DNA of 47,675 nt from Prevotella sp. (lineage in GTDB: Bacteria > Bacteroidota > Bacteroidia > Bacteroidales > Bacteroidaceae), in contig JAEETD010000016.1 of assembly GCA_016290175.1 (NCBI GenBank), positions 1-47,675 on the forward strand, written 5' to 3'. Each line of letters begins with the position of its first letter. Positions within the stretch are counted from its first letter, which is position 1. The translations under genes and the position numbers were made by a program. Positions 1 through 7,819 of this stretch are shown one piece after another. Under the pieces are notes generated by a model. The model made no database searches. It was not told the origin of the DNA and saw nothing but the letters and a program-made list of their open reading frames with translations.

Positions 1-671
1 ACACGAAAACACATCGTTTCGATGACGGTGTAATCAAGGAATATGATGAAATTAAGAGGAAAGAGGAAAGTGGAAAGTGGAAAGAGATTAGTCCTGCTAA
101 AGGAAACCTGGTGATTCTGCATCTGATGGGCTCGCATGTGGACTATCGTGCCCGTTATCCGCAGAAGACAAATACCGTGTTTACGCCTCAGATGTACAAC
201 CGTCCTGAACTCTCAGACCAGCAGAAACAGATATTGGCGCATTATGACAACTCGCTGCGCTATAATGACTCCATTGTGGCTGTTGTCACACAACGGTTCA
301 TTGACAAGGATGCTGTGGTAATCTATGTGCCCGATCATGGTGAGGAAATCTTTGACGACAGTCCTTATATGTATGGTCGTATGCATAGTGCCAACATCGA
401 CTACCGTCTGGCTCGCAATGAGATGGAGATACCTTTCTGGATATGGGGCTCACCACAGTATCGTGAAAATCACCCTTATGGTTGGCTAGCGATACAAAAT
501 GCCAAGAATCGTCCGTTGATGATCGATGCATTGCCCCATCTGCTGATGTATCTGGGTGGTATTTCCTCGCCTCTGTATCGTGAGGAACTGAATGTGATCA
601 GTCCTAAGTACGACGAGAAGCGCCCAAGGATCCTGAAAGATGAGACAGACTATAACACACTCAAGAAATGA
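1..671 (+). CDS. Phosphoethanolamine-transferase-like sulfatase-fold protein, 3' part
   Basis: The reading frame is open from the window edge (frame starting at base 3), so the N-terminus lies outside. What remains resembles the C-terminal half of EptA/CptA-type phosphoethanolamine transferases of the alkaline-phosphatase superfamily: LHLMGSHVDYRARYP matches the family's H-x-MGSH-x-YYxRYP motif, followed by YDNSLRYNDSIV and the metal-binding VPDHGEEIFDD. Such enzymes sit in the inner membrane with a periplasmic catalytic domain and decorate lipid A, core sugars or other glycans. Near the edge the frame runs through a purine-rich repeat (54-86) coding for KRKEESGKWKE, a charged insertion ahead of the conserved HLMGSH. 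The stop overlaps the next start by four bases (ATGA), so it heads or belongs to an operon of surface-modification genes. Family confident; the exact acceptor is unknown. Confidence 0.8.
   Translation, partial: TKTHRFDDGVIKEYDEIKRKEESGKWKEISPAKGNLVILHLMGSHVDYRARYPQKTNTVFTPQMYNRPELSDQQKQILAHYDNSLRYNDSIVAVVTQRFIDKDAVVIYVPDHGEEIFDDSPYMYGRMHSANIDYRLARNEMEIPFWIWGSPQYRENHPYGWLAIQNAKNRPLMIDALPHLLMYLGGISSPLYREELNVISPKYDEKRPRILKDETDYNTLKK
54..86 (+). repeat. Purine-rich degenerate tandem tract inside a CDS
   Basis: Units AGAGGAAAG and TGGAAAG are repeated in frame in the phosphoethanolamine-transferase-like gene and encode Lys/Glu/Arg/Ser-rich residues. The same sequence type recurs at 35123-35160 and 38322-38404. 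Confidence 0.8.
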
Positions 672-1735
672 AGGAACTGCTGACACGGAACGAGTGTACC
701 GCGATGAGGGGTATAGCCATCCTCGCCATCATGCTGCACAACTATACCCATTGGCTGAAAGGCATCGTCAGGGAAAACGAATATACCTGGCATCAAGAGA
801 AGTGGGACCAGTTGTGGCAAGTGGCGATGAATCCTGATGCCTTGCTGCCCATGCATCTGCTGTCTTTCTTCGGACATTACGGTGTGCCTGTGTTCCTCTT
901 TCTGAGTGGCTACGGTCTGGTGAAGAAATACGAACTTAAACGAGTCGGGTCGTGGCGCTTCATTCGCTATAGCTATCTGAAGCTGTTCCGCATCTTCATC
1001 GTGGGTTTTGTGGCGTTTATCATAGTCGATGCCATCACGCCAGGTATGCACAGATATCGGTGGACGGAGGTGGTGGCATTGCTGGGCATGTTTGCCAACT
1101 TCCTGGAGGATCCCTCGCAGGTGGTGTGGCCTGGACCTTACTGGTATTTCAGCATCACGCTGCAGATGTATATCTTCTACAGGTTGGTGTTCTACCGCTG
1201 GCGACATTGGGGCGTGATTGCTGCTTGTATAGTGGCATGTTGGGCTTGGCAACTGTATTGCTACAACGATATGGTAACGTTGGAGCGACTGCGCTATAAT
1301 CTCATAGGCGGGATGCTGCCTTTCGGCATCGGTCTGCTCCTGGCACGCTACGAAGAAAGGATGGTGAACAACTGGAAAGTGACGACGGGCACACCGCTGA
1401 TGCTGGCGTGGCTGCTGAATCTTGTCATTGCTATCGTCGGTATCTTCTGGGCCAGTGCCTTTTTCAACGAATGGCTGTTCGTGCCAGTACTGATCATCTG
1501 GGGCACCATCGCACTGGTAAAACTGGTGCCCAGGCAAGTCTTGCCATACATTGTCTGGCTGGGAGGTATATCAGCAGCGATCTTCGTGGTTCATCCCATC
1601 GTTCGCAAGGTCTTTGTGCGACCTTATCTCCAATACGACCAGTATGCAGGTCTGCTGCTCTATATGGTAGCTACGATCCTACTCTCTTGGCTGTTTATGA
1701 AACTGATCAATATGATTCCCAAACCCCGTGAATAG
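668..1735 (+). CDS. Membrane acyltransferase, acyltransferase-3 family
   Basis: A 355-residue polytopic membrane protein. The first helix carries the family signature: R14-G, then ILAIMLH with H24, and a second His at 28 (HNYTHW). Further hydrophobic segments and loops such as FLFLSGYGLVKKY and a late VVHPIVRK are typical of OafA/OpgC-like acyltransferases, which move acetyl or other acyl groups onto sugars of LPS, capsule or other surface glycans. The length is normal for members lacking a C-terminal SGNH domain. The ATG overlaps the upstream stop (ATGA), and its own stop TAG overlaps a GTG start downstream, so translation is probably coupled. Substrate unknown. Confidence 0.85.
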   Translation: MKELLTRNECTAMRGIAILAIMLHNYTHWLKGIVRENEYTWHQEKWDQLWQVAMNPDALLPMHLLSFFGHYGVPVFLFLSGYGLVKKYELKRVGSWRFIRYSYLKLFRIFIVGFVAFIIVDAITPGMHRYRWTEVVALLGMFANFLEDPSQVVWPGPYWYFSITLQMYIFYRLVFYRWRHWGVIAACIVACWAWQLYCYNDMVTLERLRYNLIGGMLPFGIGLLLARYEERMVNNWKVTTGTPLMLAWLLNLVIAIVGIFWASAFFNEWLFVPVLIIWGTIALVKLVPRQVLPYIVWLGGISAAIFVVHPIVRKVFVRPYLQYDQYAGLLLYMVATILLSWLFMKLINMIPKPRE

Positions 1736-2343
1736 TGAAGAAGATTGTTACCTTTGACTTCGACGGAACGCTCACCACGAAAGACACTTTGTTGGTGTTT
1801 ATCCGCTATGCCTGCGGGTTCTGGGCGTTTGTTGTAGGGTTCCTGCGCTATTCACCGCTGTTGGTACTGATGAAACTGGGACTTTATCCAAACTATAAGG
1901 TCAAGCAGAAGGTGTTTTCGTATTTCTTCAAGGGGATGAAGCTGGAGGTTTTTGATACTCTCTGTCAGCGATTTGCGCAGGATAATCATCATCTGCTTCG
2001 CCCTCAAGGTATCGAGGCAATGAATCAGGCGTTCAGCGATGGTGCTGAAGTGATGATCGTCAGTGCCTCGATCGACAATTGGGTGAAGCCTTTCTTTGAG
2101 AATCTGAGTAATCAGAATAATCGGAGTATTCTGATTCTTGGCACTCAGATAGAGGTGAAGGATGGTCTGCTGACAGGACGCTTCCTCACCAAGAACTGCT
2201 ATGGTCAGGAGAAAGTGAACCGAATCATGGCCCTCTATCCACATCGTGAGAATTATCATCTGACGGCCTATGGTGACAGCCGGGGCGATAAAGAACTGTT
2301 GGCTTTTGCCGATGAGTCGCATTATAAACCCTTTAGAGCATGA
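1735..2343 (+). CDS. HAD-IB family phosphatase
   Basis: A 202-residue haloacid-dehalogenase phosphatase of the IB (phosphoserine-phosphatase-like) group. Motif I is FDFDGTL near residues 7-13, motif II is IVSAS in the middle, and motif III/IV is GDSRGDKELL near the C-terminus. A helical, hydrophobic cap (FWAFVVGFLRYSPLLVLMK) follows motif I, as in HAD-IB proteins acting on lipid or membrane-linked phosphates. The start is GTG, overlapping the previous TAG by one base (TAGTG). The stop overlaps the next gene's ATG (ATGA). Position within a surface-glycan operon suggests dephosphorylation of a glycan or lipid carrier intermediate; this is inference. Confidence 0.85.
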   Translation: MKKIVTFDFDGTLTTKDTLLVFIRYACGFWAFVVGFLRYSPLLVLMKLGLYPNYKVKQKVFSYFFKGMKLEVFDTLCQRFAQDNHHLLRPQGIEAMNQAFSDGAEVMIVSASIDNWVKPFFENLSNQNNRSILILGTQIEVKDGLLTGRFLTKNCYGQEKVNRIMALYPHRENYHLTAYGDSRGDKELLAFADESHYKPFRA

Positions 2344-3743
2344 AATCACCGCTGAAGATTTTCAGGATCAAGCCTGAAGAGCGCATTCAGGCAGCTGTGG
2401 CACTGATTATCATCGTGGTTCTCAATGCTCTGTTTATATGGCGCCTGCACGATCTGTTCATGCAACCAGGGTTCGGACCCTATTGGAAGACTTTCGAACA
2501 CGAATATCATCTCTCGGGCTATGACCCGCTGACCTATCTGGGTGTGACCGATTGGGATGTGGTGTATCAAGTGTATCGTCATCCGCTGTTGGCGTTTATG
2601 ATCTGGCCCCTGTATCAGCTGAATGATTGGCTCTCCTCTCTTCTTGGCATCAACTGCGTGCAGTATCTGGTGGCATTGCCAGTAATCTTCTGCTCTTTGT
2701 ATTCCTATATCTTCCTCTATCGCATTCATCGTGAGGTGATAGAGTTAGGGCGATGGGACGCCACTTTGCTCACAGCCTACTATTTCTCCTTCGCCTATAT
2801 CCTCTTGTCGCTGATTGTACCAGACCACTTTACGATATCAATGTTCCTCCTGCTGATCACCCTCTATATCTCAGGAGTATGTATCAAAAAGGGCAGGGAG
2901 TTCAAGTGGTGGCAATCGGCTCTGTTCTTCTATATCACAGCAGGCATTACACTGAGCAATGGCATCAAAGTGTTCCTGTCTGGTTTCTTTGTGAATCTCA
3001 GGGATTTCTTCCGTCCTAAGTATCTGTTGCTGGCTGTCATTCTGCCTGCAGCACTCTTGTGGGGAACGGCAACCTGGGAGTACAACCAGTTTGTGATTCC
3101 CAAGGAGAAGATCCGTGCGGAGCAGAAGGCGCAAATGGCCAAGCAACAGGCAGAGCGTGTGGCCATGATGACACCTGATGAAAAGCGACGGTTCGAGGCC
3201 AAGAAGGCACAGCGTGAGGCCAGACTCCGTCGTCAGGCAGAGAAATCTGGCACACCGATGGAGGACCATGGGTTCCTGAAATGGACGGACATCACCACCT
3301 CTCGTTGGCAGTCGGCCTATGAGAACCTGTTTGGGGAATCGTTGCAGTTCCATGAAGAGTTTTTCCTGGAAGACACACTCGTACATCGGCCTGTGTTCGT
3401 GGATTATCGTTGGACACACAGTTATATCATCGAGGGCGTACTGCTACTGCTCTTTGCCATCGGCATCTGGTGTGGTCGCAAGAGCCGTTTCCTATGGCTC
3501 TGCCTGTCGTGTTTCGTCTTCGATATGTTCATCCATCTGATTCTTGGCTTTGGTATCAACGAGGTGTTTATCATGGCACCGCATTTCATGTTCGTGCTAC
3601 CCATCGCCACAGCCTATCTGTTGAAGACAGTTCAAACCAGATGGCTTCGTGTCGGCATCCTGCTGCTGACGCTATACCTATTTATATATAATGGTTATCT
3701 GCTGACGACCTTCCTGCTGTCACCAATCCATGTGGTACTTTAG
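2340..3743 (+). CDS. Polytopic membrane protein of unknown function
   Basis: A 467-residue protein with about ten hydrophobic segments, starting with a helix near residues 17-37. A highly charged Lys/Gln/Glu/Arg-rich coiled stretch of roughly 60 residues (EKIRAEQKAQMAK onward) lies mid-protein, outside the membrane. The N-terminal loop with Y-D-P and a later YRHPLL recalls GT-C type membrane glycosyltransferases, but no clear catalytic DxD/ExD loop was identified, so I leave function open; it may belong to a Bacteroidales-specific DUF family. The ATG overlaps the HAD-IB stop. Its TAG shares two bases with the stop of the convergent glycosyltransferase gene (stops at 3741-3743 and 3740-3742). 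Confidence 0.75.
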   Translation: MKSPLKIFRIKPEERIQAAVALIIIVVLNALFIWRLHDLFMQPGFGPYWKTFEHEYHLSGYDPLTYLGVTDWDVVYQVYRHPLLAFMIWPLYQLNDWLSSLLGINCVQYLVALPVIFCSLYSYIFLYRIHREVIELGRWDATLLTAYYFSFAYILLSLIVPDHFTISMFLLLITLYISGVCIKKGREFKWWQSALFFYITAGITLSNGIKVFLSGFFVNLRDFFRPKYLLLAVILPAALLWGTATWEYNQFVIPKEKIRAEQKAQMAKQQAERVAMMTPDEKRRFEAKKAQREARLRRQAEKSGTPMEDHGFLKWTDITTSRWQSAYENLFGESLQFHEEFFLEDTLVHRPVFVDYRWTHSYIIEGVLLLLFAIGIWCGRKSRFLWLCLSCFVFDMFIHLILGFGINEVFIMAPHFMFVLPIATAYLLKTVQTRWLRVGILLLTLYLFIYNGYLLTTFLLSPIHVVL

Positions 3744-4765
3744 ACGTGTTTGTCTGTGCCCAACCATTTGCGGAGACGACGAGTGAACGACTTTCTAATA
3801 TGTGAGAATCGGCCATAGCGCAGGTTCAAAAAGAGTTCTTCGATGGAATTCTGCACTTTGATCCAAGGGTGATTCCAGGCGTTTATAATATAAAGGCGTT
3901 CAAGATAATCGCGGTTTTCTTCTATTTTTGAGGGATGTACAAGGGGAAAGTCCAACTCGTGACGTGCCATCGTAAACATCTTTCTGATGCGATGAGGTGT
4001 GGTCTTCAGTTCTGCAGAGAAATGAGTGGAATCGGCCATTAGTCCGACGTTGTTAATCTGATTCTTCGAAGGCATAATGGCCAAACCATCATGCAGCAAC
4101 ATATCACTCCAATAAATGGTCTCGAAATATTCTTTTCCACTTTGACTGTGGTCACGGAACATCTGGAGCATGTCTTTCCTCAGGTTTCTTTCCTTGACAA
4201 TGGTCTCCAGTTTCTTCATCGCCTGCGGATCGCGGATAAAACTGTAGGTGGGATCCCATCGTTCGGCAACCCTTCGCCACGAAGCCCAGCCCCAGATGCT
4301 GAAAGCTGTGGTGAAGAAATAGCTGTCGCTGCAGTCAGGCGATACCTCGTCGATGTTAAAGCCGACTATCATCGTGATACGTTCGTCATGCTCATATTTG
4401 TCAAGCATCTCCTTGCAGAAAGGGAAGAACGACTGTGAAGGCACCACATCATCCTCTAGTACGATGACCTTATCCGCCAACGAGAAAGCCCATTGGTGGG
4501 AGAGATAGCCAGAAGGGTCGCAACCTTGATTTTTGGTCAGGTAGTTACGATGCACCTCGCATTCCCAGTCGATGTTTTCATCTGCTACCACTTGTCGACA
4601 AACCTCGATACCTGCCATATCGCGCTCTCCACGAGGGCCGTCCTGATAGAGAAACAATTTGGACGGTCGCGCCTTACGTACTTCCTCAAACACTTGTCGG
4701 AAGGTGTCTGCGCGGTTGAAGAACAGCAACAATACAGCGATATCGGTCTTGAACGGATGTTTCAT
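3740..4765 (-). CDS. Glycosyltransferase with GT-A fold
   Basis: A 341-residue cytoplasmic protein starting with VLLLFFNRADTFRQVFEEV, the opening strand and helix of a GT-A nucleotide-sugar domain. The metal-binding acidic motif is VIVLEDDVVPS, followed by FFPFCKEML, and FSIWGWASWRRVAERW is a motif of bacterial sugar transferases of this type. I start it at the internal ATG (MKHPFK) rather than ten codons upstream because a TAnnTTTG promoter element (4770-4777) lies within the longer version. That places the start at or next to the predicted transcription start. It is divergent from the LicD gene and convergent with the membrane-protein operon. Donor and acceptor unknown. Confidence 0.82.
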   Translation of the reverse strand: MKHPFKTDIAVLLLFFNRADTFRQVFEEVRKARPSKLFLYQDGPRGERDMAGIEVCRQVVADENIDWECEVHRNYLTKNQGCDPSGYLSHQWAFSLADKVIVLEDDVVPSQSFFPFCKEMLDKYEHDERITMIVGFNIDEVSPDCSDSYFFTTAFSIWGWASWRRVAERWDPTYSFIRDPQAMKKLETIVKERNLRKDMLQMFRDHSQSGKEYFETIYWSDMLLHDGLAIMPSKNQINNVGLMADSTHFSAELKTTPHRIRKMFTMARHELDFPLVHPSKIEENRDYLERLYIINAWNHPWIKVQNSIEELFLNLRYGRFSHIRKSFTRRLRKWLGTDKHV

Positions 4766-4769
4766 GCTG

Positions 4770-4777
4770 CAAAGATA
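4770..4777 (-). promoter_or_regulatory. -7 promoter element of the glycosyltransferase gene
   Basis: TATCTTTG read on the minus strand, followed by CAGC and directly by ATG. The start codon begins five bases after the element, which predicts a leaderless transcript. Confidence 0.65.
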
Positions 4778-4783
4778 CAAAAA

Positions 4784-4815
4784 AATATGAATCATGTATT
4801 ATGAATTACGAATTA
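4784..4815. repeat. Degenerate ATGAATTA-type tract between divergent promoters
   Basis: Short AT-rich units (ATGAATCATG, TATGAATTACG, AATTA) fill the gap between the two facing -7 elements; no TTTG -33 box is visible in it. The flanks CTGCAAAGATAC and GTATCTTTGCAG are a perfect 12-base inverted repeat formed by the two promoters. Confidence 0.55.
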
Positions 4816-4820
4816 TTTCG

Positions 4821-4828
4821 TATCTTTG
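4821..4828 (+). promoter_or_regulatory. -7 promoter element of the licD-like gene
   Basis: TATCTTTG followed by CAGCG and ATG; the start codon begins six bases after the element, so the transcript is predicted to be leaderless. Confidence 0.65.
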
Positions 4829-4833
4829 CAGCG

Positions 4834-5643
4834 ATGAATCACAATTCCCTTCGCCAACGTTTTAATCCTGACGGCTCGCTATTGCGTCGCCAGCAGATGC
4901 GGATGCTGGAAATTCTGCTGGAGGTGGATAAGATCTGCAAGAAACATGATATATCCTATTGGCTCAGTAGCGGTACGTTGATTGGTGCCATGCGTCATGA
5001 TGGCTTTATCCCCTGGGACGACGACCTCGATATCGAGATGATGCGCTCTGACTATCTGCGACTGATGAAGGTGTTGTCCTCAGAACTGCCAGAGTGGCTG
5101 GCACTTCAGAATGACGAAACAGACCCCAATTACTTCTATTTCTACGCCAAAGTGCGCGACAGGCATTCGAAGATGCTGGAGCAGAATGGCTATGACCGTC
5201 TGTGGAAAGAGCAGGGCATCTATATTGATATCTTCCCTATGGAGCAGCACCCCATTTGGATGCAGAAACTGGCGGAGAAGACCGTAGGCCACATGTATAA
5301 AATCTGGCGCACAAGCACTGATGACGCGAAGGCCATCAAGAAAGTGCGTCGTATCTTCAATATCAATAATCGCATCATCTTCCCCTGTTTCCGATCCCTC
5401 TTACATCTTACATCTTCCATCTTCCATCTGGAAGTCATTACCAGTGGCATGGGTATCCCCTTCCACAATCCCCGTTTTGCCAAAGAGATCTTTCCTTTGA
5501 CGACACATGTGTTCGAGGGTTATCAGTTGCCTGTGCCTCACGATGCAGATGCCCATCTGCGTCATATCTTTGGCGACTACATGCAATTGCCAGACCTTCA
5601 GAAACTGGCACCGCATGTAGGAGAACTCGATTTTTTCGAATAA
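4834..5643 (+). CDS. LicD-family phosphotransferase/nucleotidyltransferase
   Basis: A 269-residue protein with the LicD signature: RMLEILLEVDKICKKH, then YWLSSGTLIGAMRHDGFIP and the acidic metal site WDDDLDIEM (D62, D63, D64, D66). LicD proteins transfer phosphocholine or related phospho-substituents to surface sugars. I start at ATG 4834 because the longer version would include the promoter -7 element. Residues about 188-201 are coded by a pyrimidine repeat tract (CATCTTACATCTTCCATC type) and read as a Leu/Ser/His-rich loop, an unusual insertion. It sits between the glycosyltransferase and flippase genes and supports a surface-polysaccharide function for the region. Confidence 0.88.
   Translation: MNHNSLRQRFNPDGSLLRRQQMRMLEILLEVDKICKKHDISYWLSSGTLIGAMRHDGFIPWDDDLDIEMMRSDYLRLMKVLSSELPEWLALQNDETDPNYFYFYAKVRDRHSKMLEQNGYDRLWKEQGIYIDIFPMEQHPIWMQKLAEKTVGHMYKIWRTSTDDAKAIKKVRRIFNINNRIIFPCFRSLLHLTSSIFHLEVITSGMGIPFHNPRFAKEIFPLTTHVFEGYQLPVPHDADAHLRHIFGDYMQLPDLQKLAPHVGELDFFE
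5396..5430 (+). repeat. Pyrimidine tandem tract inside licD-like gene
   Basis: Units TTACATC and TTCCATC repeated in frame, related to the other short tracts in the window. Confidence 0.7.
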
Positions 5644-5650
5644 GTGATTA

Positions 5651-7093
5651 TTACCCTTTTACTATTTTACCTTTAACAAAGGCGAGGCATTCCTTCAGGA
5701 TGACTGCGCCAGAGATACGCATCACGCCATAATAGAGTATGGCAGCTATGACAACACGGCTTGCCAGCAGCATCCATAGATTTTCGATGGTTTGCGTGAC
5801 AAAGCCCGTTAGCACCATTACTCCCGCAGCAGCAAGGGCAAAGGGCAGGATATCCTTTAAGAACGACAACAATCGGTATCCCATCAGGCGACGCACAAAG
5901 AAATGCCACACAAACACCCATAGTATATTTAATAAGGTATAGGCCAATACCATCGCATAGATGCCTTCTCGCCACAATCCCACCAGCAGTACTATCTGCA
6001 GGATGCCTAATACCATCGTGCTCCAAAGATAGATGTCGCTGCGATGCTGACTGATGATGGCATCGGTGAGCAATAACGACAACGGCATAAAAGCGCCACA
6101 CAGACAGAGATAGGGTAAGAGCGATGCCGAGAAAGTCCACTTCTCGCCTATCGCCAGAATGATAAACTCATGCGATATCAATCCGAGACCGAAGAGCATC
6201 GGAAAAGTGATGAAGGCCGTAAATCGAACCATCTTGCGGAGTACCATCAGTTGACGTTCCCTCTCGTCATGAAGTCCTACAAGCACCGTCTGATCCACCT
6301 GTCGCATCATATTGCCAACAAACAGATGACACTTCGAGCTCCATAGGTAGGCCTGGTTGTAATGACCCGTATTCGTCTCACCATAATAGTGACCCAATAA
6401 CAGATTCATAATATAATTGTTCACTTGTGTGAAGATGGCCGACACCATAATCTTAAAACTGAAGGTGAACAATCGACGGATAGGCTCAAAAGTGACCTTC
6501 ATCGTAGGTCGCCATTCACTAAAGTACCACAATAACAGCGTATTAATAGCTATATACGCAAGATATTGCGTGGCGAGTGCCCAATAGCCGAAATCCAAAG
6601 CTGCGAGTATCACACTGATAATGCTCGACGTCAATGTAGCAATCATACCACATTTTGCAATCTGCTTTATCTGCATCTGCTTCGTCATATAGGCCGATTG
6701 TGCTATGCCAAAGCTAGAGAACACGAAACCAAGGAACACGTATCGACTCAGTGGGATAAGTTTGGGCTGATGACAATAGTCAGCTATCAGAGGGGCACAG
6801 AAGAAGAGCATCAGATAAATAACGGCACCTGCTATAATGTTAAACCAGAATACAGCATTAAAGTCTTTGTGCGTAGGGGCCTTCAGATTGATCAATCCCG
6901 TTTTGAACCCACTCGACTGCAACTCATTGGCGATGACAGAGAAGATGGCAAGCATCGCCGTCATACCATAGTCTGATGCATCGAGCAAACGAGCAAGAAT
7001 GATGCCAAAGGCCAAGCCAAGCAATTGCTGCACGCCATTGTTCATTCCGCCCCAGAAGAGACCTTTTGCCGTTTTATCCTTCAATGTTTCCAT
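5651..7093 (-). CDS. Wzx-type polysaccharide flippase
   Basis: A 480-residue polytopic protein of the polysaccharide transporter (MOP superfamily) group. The N-terminus KTAKGLFWGGMNNGVQQ followed by GIILARLLDASDYGM is characteristic of Wzx/TuaB/WzxC flippases, which move lipid-linked oligosaccharides across the inner membrane. About 12-14 hydrophobic segments are visible, and length is normal. The start is the ATG at 7093; a TTG further up lies inside the promoter element. The last codons (KGKIVKG) come from a GGTAAAA-type repeat like that at 23853-23888. Convergent with the LicD gene, with only seven bases between stops. Confidence 0.87.
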   Translation of the reverse strand: METLKDKTAKGLFWGGMNNGVQQLLGLAFGIILARLLDASDYGMTAMLAIFSVIANELQSSGFKTGLINLKAPTHKDFNAVFWFNIIAGAVIYLMLFFCAPLIADYCHQPKLIPLSRYVFLGFVFSSFGIAQSAYMTKQMQIKQIAKCGMIATLTSSIISVILAALDFGYWALATQYLAYIAINTLLLWYFSEWRPTMKVTFEPIRRLFTFSFKIMVSAIFTQVNNYIMNLLLGHYYGETNTGHYNQAYLWSSKCHLFVGNMMRQVDQTVLVGLHDERERQLMVLRKMVRFTAFITFPMLFGLGLISHEFIILAIGEKWTFSASLLPYLCLCGAFMPLSLLLTDAIISQHRSDIYLWSTMVLGILQIVLLVGLWREGIYAMVLAYTLLNILWVFVWHFFVRRLMGYRLLSFLKDILPFALAAAGVMVLTGFVTQTIENLWMLLASRVVIAAILYYGVMRISGAVILKECLAFVKGKIVKG

Positions 7094-7102
7094 ATTCTGC
7101 TG

Positions 7103-7110
7103 CAAAGATA
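7103..7110 (-). promoter_or_regulatory. -7 promoter element of the flippase gene
   Basis: TATCTTTG on the minus strand; the ATG begins ten bases after it, giving a leader of only about three bases. Confidence 0.6.
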
Positions 7111-7175
7111 CTTATTTTTTTAGACATAAGAAGAAAAGAAAGATAAAAACAGTAACAAGTTTCGCGGATTTTGTT

Positions 7176-7183
7176 TATCTTTG
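7176..7183 (+). promoter_or_regulatory. -7 promoter element of the AraC-type regulator gene
   Basis: TATCTTTG with a leader of about 23 bases before ATG 7213. A good -33 box is not seen. Confidence 0.6.
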
Positions 7184-7212
7184 CACACGAAAACCTCTAA
7201 AAATATTGTACG

Positions 7213-7779
7213 ATGAACCAGAATGAATATGAATCGAAAATTGCAGAGCTGCAGCAAAAGGTTAATACGTTACAGAAGGCCAACCTCGATCTGGTAAGCC
7301 ACAACTTGCTGTTAAGTCAGCAGATCAATGCCTACTACGACGTGCGCCGTCGCATACAGATGCTCAAGGAACTCGTGATCCGTCACAAGGAAATGATACG
7401 TCATGCTGATTTGCGCGACGATGCAGAACTGATGGCACTCATTGAGACTAAGCTGGAGGAGGAACTGCCACACGAGAATCCTGACTTTGGACTGAAAGAA
7501 CTGGCAGAATTTATCGGTACCACACAGACGCGTCTCATCGATCTGTTCCGTCATTCACCCATCCACAAGACCGTTGACGACTATCTCGACTATTTGCGGC
7601 TTCTGCGCTCGATGTATTACATTCAGAGTGAGCCCGCATGGGGCATTGCTGCCTGTGCCCAACAGGCAGGTTTTTCCGTCATCCGTACTTTCAACCGCAA
7701 ATTCCAGGATGCCCTTGGCATGACGCCTCATGAATTCCGCCAGCTCCTTGAGGCTGGCCGCGACAATATCAAGAGCTAA
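7213..7779 (+). CDS. AraC-family DNA-binding regulator with N-terminal coiled coil
   Basis: A 188-residue protein. Residues about 5-60 form a heptad-rich coiled coil (ESKIAELQQKVNTLQKAN), and roughly residues 95-185 are an AraC-type double helix-turn-helix: LKELAEFIGTTQTRLIDLF as the first unit and GIAACAQQAGFSVIRTFNR, ending in the diagnostic LGMTPHEFRQ. There is no ligand-binding or membrane sensor domain, so dimerisation by the coiled coil is likely and the signal is not apparent. It is monocistronic with its own promoter and ends in a bidirectional terminator. Targets unknown; the flanking surface-glycan and MetRS genes give no clear clue. Confidence 0.85.
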   Translation: MNQNEYESKIAELQQKVNTLQKANLDLVSHNLLLSQQINAYYDVRRRIQMLKELVIRHKEMIRHADLRDDAELMALIETKLEEELPHENPDFGLKELAEFIGTTQTRLIDLFRHSPIHKTVDDYLDYLRLLRSMYYIQSEPAWGIAACAQQAGFSVIRTFNRKFQDALGMTPHEFRQLLEAGRDNIKS

Positions 7780-7781
7780 GA

Positions 7782-7819
7782 ATAAAGAAAGGCCCTCCTC
7801 GTGGAGAGCCTTTCTTTAT
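7782..7819. terminator. Bidirectional terminator hairpin
   Basis: A 12-base perfect stem ATAAAGAAAGGC/GCCTTTCTTTAT encloses a second CTCC/GGAG stem with a TCGT loop. It lies between the convergent regulator and metG; the metG stop codon is inside the right arm. Confidence 0.85.

Noticed and set aside
650..1537. 295-residue minus frame over the acyltransferase
   Set aside because: Shadow frame rich in His, Gln and Arg; the plus-strand acyltransferase has clear motifs.
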